Positions 11,882 through 13,071 of a DNA stretch of 13,071 bases are shown one piece after another. A program made the position numbers and the translations under genes. Numbering within the stretch: the first letter of the stretch is position 1; each line of letters starts with the position of its first letter. Below the pieces are notes generated by a model that was not told the DNA's origin, made no database searches, and was given only the letters and a program-made list of their open reading frames with translations. Origin of the DNA: CAWULT01 sp963923455 (lineage in GTDB: Bacteria; Acidobacteriota; Vicinamibacteria; Vicinamibacterales; UBA2999); assembly GCA_963923455.1 (NCBI GenBank), contig CAWULT010000126.1, positions 1 to 13,071 of the forward strand, given 5' to 3'.

Positions 11882-13071
11882 TCACGCCGCCGACAGGGGC
11901 ACCGTCGCCTCGATCGACGTCCCGTGTCCCGGCTCACTGTGGATGACCAGCCGGCCCTGCACCCGCGCCGCGCGCTCGCGCATGCTCTGCAGGCCGAGGT
12001 GCCGCCCCTGATCGGGCGCCGTCCCGTACTGGTCCGGATCGAATCCCTTGCCGTCGTCGCGCACCGTGAGCACCAGTGCGTCGTCGGCGCGCGCCAGCCG
12101 CATCTGCACCCGCGTCGGGCTGCCGTGCCGCCGGGCATTGCCGACGGCTTCCTGCGCGATGCGGAACAGCTGCACGTCGACCTCGTCGGAGACGGAGCCG
12201 AGCGGGCCGTCGATGCTCAACTCGGTCCGCAGCCCCGTCCGCGTCATGTGCTCGGCCAGGTCCTTGAGCGACTGCACGAGCCCCCGGCTCTTCATCGGCG
12301 TGCGCCGCAGGTCGAGGATCGACTCGCGCGCCTCGCGCAGCGAGTGCCCCACCTGGCGCCGCAGCAGCTTGACGCTGTTCAGCAACCGGTCCTGCGACGG
12401 GTCCACCTGCGCGGCGATCGTCTCGAGCTCGTAGCCGATGGCCGCCAGGCTCTGCAGCAGCGTGTCGTGAATCTCGCGCCCCATCCGCGCGCGCTCGGCG
12501 AACACGAGCGCGTACTGGTTGCGCACCGAGCGCAGCCGCAGCCACCAGGCCGCCACGAGCACCATCGCCAGCGCCACCGCGCTGAGGATCAGGAACCACC
12601 GCGTCAGGTAGAACGGCGGGGCCACCGCGAACTCCCAGGTGGACGCGTCGGCCCACTCGCCGTCGTAGGTCGCGCTCACCCGGAAGCGGTAGTCGCCCGA
12701 CGGCAGGTCCGTGAACACCGCCTCGCGCGCCGACCCGGCCGACACCCACGTGTCCGACACCCCTTCGAGCATGTAGCGGAAGCGCAGCTTCGAGGCGCCG
12801 GACAGGGTGACGGCGCCGTACTGGATGCGCACGGTCGACGTGCGCGACGGCAGCTGCAGGTCGCGTGACGGCAGGAGCGTGCGGCCGTCGGCGGTCACGC
12901 CTTCCACCACCGGCGTCCGCGCGCGCTGCATGCGCGGCCGCGTGCGCGGGTCGATCGTCACGACGCCTCGCCCGGCCGCAAACCACATCCGCCCGTCGCC
13001 GCCCCGCACGGCCGTCACGCCGCTCTGCCACCCGAGCGTCCCCTGGGGAATGCCGTCGGAGCTGTCGTAGG
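11882..13071 (-). CDS. Sensor histidine kinase (propeller/Y_Y_Y, HisKA_3, HATPase_c), C-terminal part, cut by window edge
   Basis: The frame is open from the window edge (13069) to the TGA at 11884-11882, leaving 395 residues; the N-terminus lies outside. The first visible residues, ending in GRMWFAAGRGVVTIDP, look like the last blade of a two-component regulator propeller. A Y_Y_Y domain follows (about 75-150; LRFRYMLEGVSDTWV, LPSGDYRFRV), then one membrane helix (about 158-177). A HisKA_3 dimerisation domain contains the phosphorylatable His201 in GREIHDTLLQSL, and the HATPase_c domain has the N box QEAVGNARRHG (306-316), the G1 box DDGKGFDP (338-345) and GLQSMRERA. This is the layout of periplasmic-sensing kinases frequent in Bacteroidota and Acidobacteriota, often linked to polysaccharide or nutrient uptake. 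A GTG at 13018 is internal, not the real start. It is paired with the response regulator immediately downstream. Confidence 0.93.
   Translation of the reverse strand, partial: YDSSDGIPQGTLGWQSGVTAVRGGDGRMWFAAGRGVVTIDPRTRPRMQRARTPVVEGVTADGRTLLPSRDLQLPSRTSTVRIQYGAVTLSGASKLRFRYMLEGVSDTWVSAGSAREAVFTDLPSGDYRFRVSATYDGEWADASTWEFAVAPPFYLTRWFLILSAVALAMVLVAAWWLRLRSVRNQYALVFAERARMGREIHDTLLQSLAAIGYELETIAAQVDPSQDRLLNSVKLLRRQVGHSLREARESILDLRRTPMKSRGLVQSLKDLAEHMTRTGLRTELSIDGPLGSVSDEVDVQLFRIAQEAVGNARRHGSPTRVQMRLARADDALVLTVRDDGKGFDPDQYGTAPDQGRHLGLQSMRERAARVQGRLVIHSEPGHGTSIEATVPLSAA

Noticed and set aside
1..13071. Mobile element, CRISPR array, tRNA or rRNA genes
   Set aside because: No spaced direct repeats, transposase or integrase motifs, terminal inverted repeats, or RNA gene signatures were seen; the genes form one consistent chromosomal-looking strand with uniform base composition.

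Overview
This window is very GC-rich, and every gene I can support lies on the minus strand, so transcription runs from position 13071 towards position 1. The gene content is typical of an acidobacterial genome: a roughly 1000-residue Oar-like TonB-dependent receptor with a carboxypeptidase-regulatory-like N-terminus, a multidomain PSD/PSCyt cytochrome protein (DUF1587/1595/1592/1588/1585), two HXXSHH (DUF1552) proteins, an exported ankyrin protein, and a two-component sensor with a propeller and Y_Y_Y domain. My best guess is Acidobacteriota, perhaps class Vicinamibacteria. That assignment is inferred from family content only. No rRNA, tRNA, CRISPR array, insertion sequence or other mobile-element mark is visible.

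Layout in transcription order. (1) 13071-11235: a two-component system, made of a sensor histidine kinase (5' part outside the window) whose stop codon abuts or overlaps the start of a NarL/FixJ-type response regulator. (2) 11234-10993: a 242-bp control region holding a terminator-like hairpin, a plausible sigma70-type promoter and an inverted repeat near the predicted transcript start. (3) 10992-2694: the core set, made of the TonB-dependent receptor, the di-heme PSD/PSCyt protein and two tandem Tat-exported HXXSHH proteins. They are packed with gaps of 48 bp, a 4-bp overlap and 8 bp. (4) 2663-1125: a secreted ankyrin-repeat protein, 30 bp after the second HXXSHH gene. (5) 1057-1: an exported DsrE-fold protein and the N-terminal third of a FAD-dependent monooxygenase cut by the window edge. 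These two may form a separate transcription unit behind a small hairpin at 1076-1095.

Reading the locus as one system: the receptor would move a substrate across the outer membrane. The other exported proteins (cytochrome, HXXSHH pair, ankyrin scaffold, DsrE-like protein) would act on it or on electrons in the periplasm or at the cell surface. A cytoplasmic flavin monooxygenase could process the product, and the upstream kinase/regulator pair could sense the substrate. The exported locations are supported by signal peptides, Tat motifs and CxxCH sites. The substrate, the reaction and the cooperation between the proteins are inference. The PSD/PSCyt and HXXSHH families have, to my knowledge, no established biochemical function, so this cluster is the best candidate for an undescribed system here.
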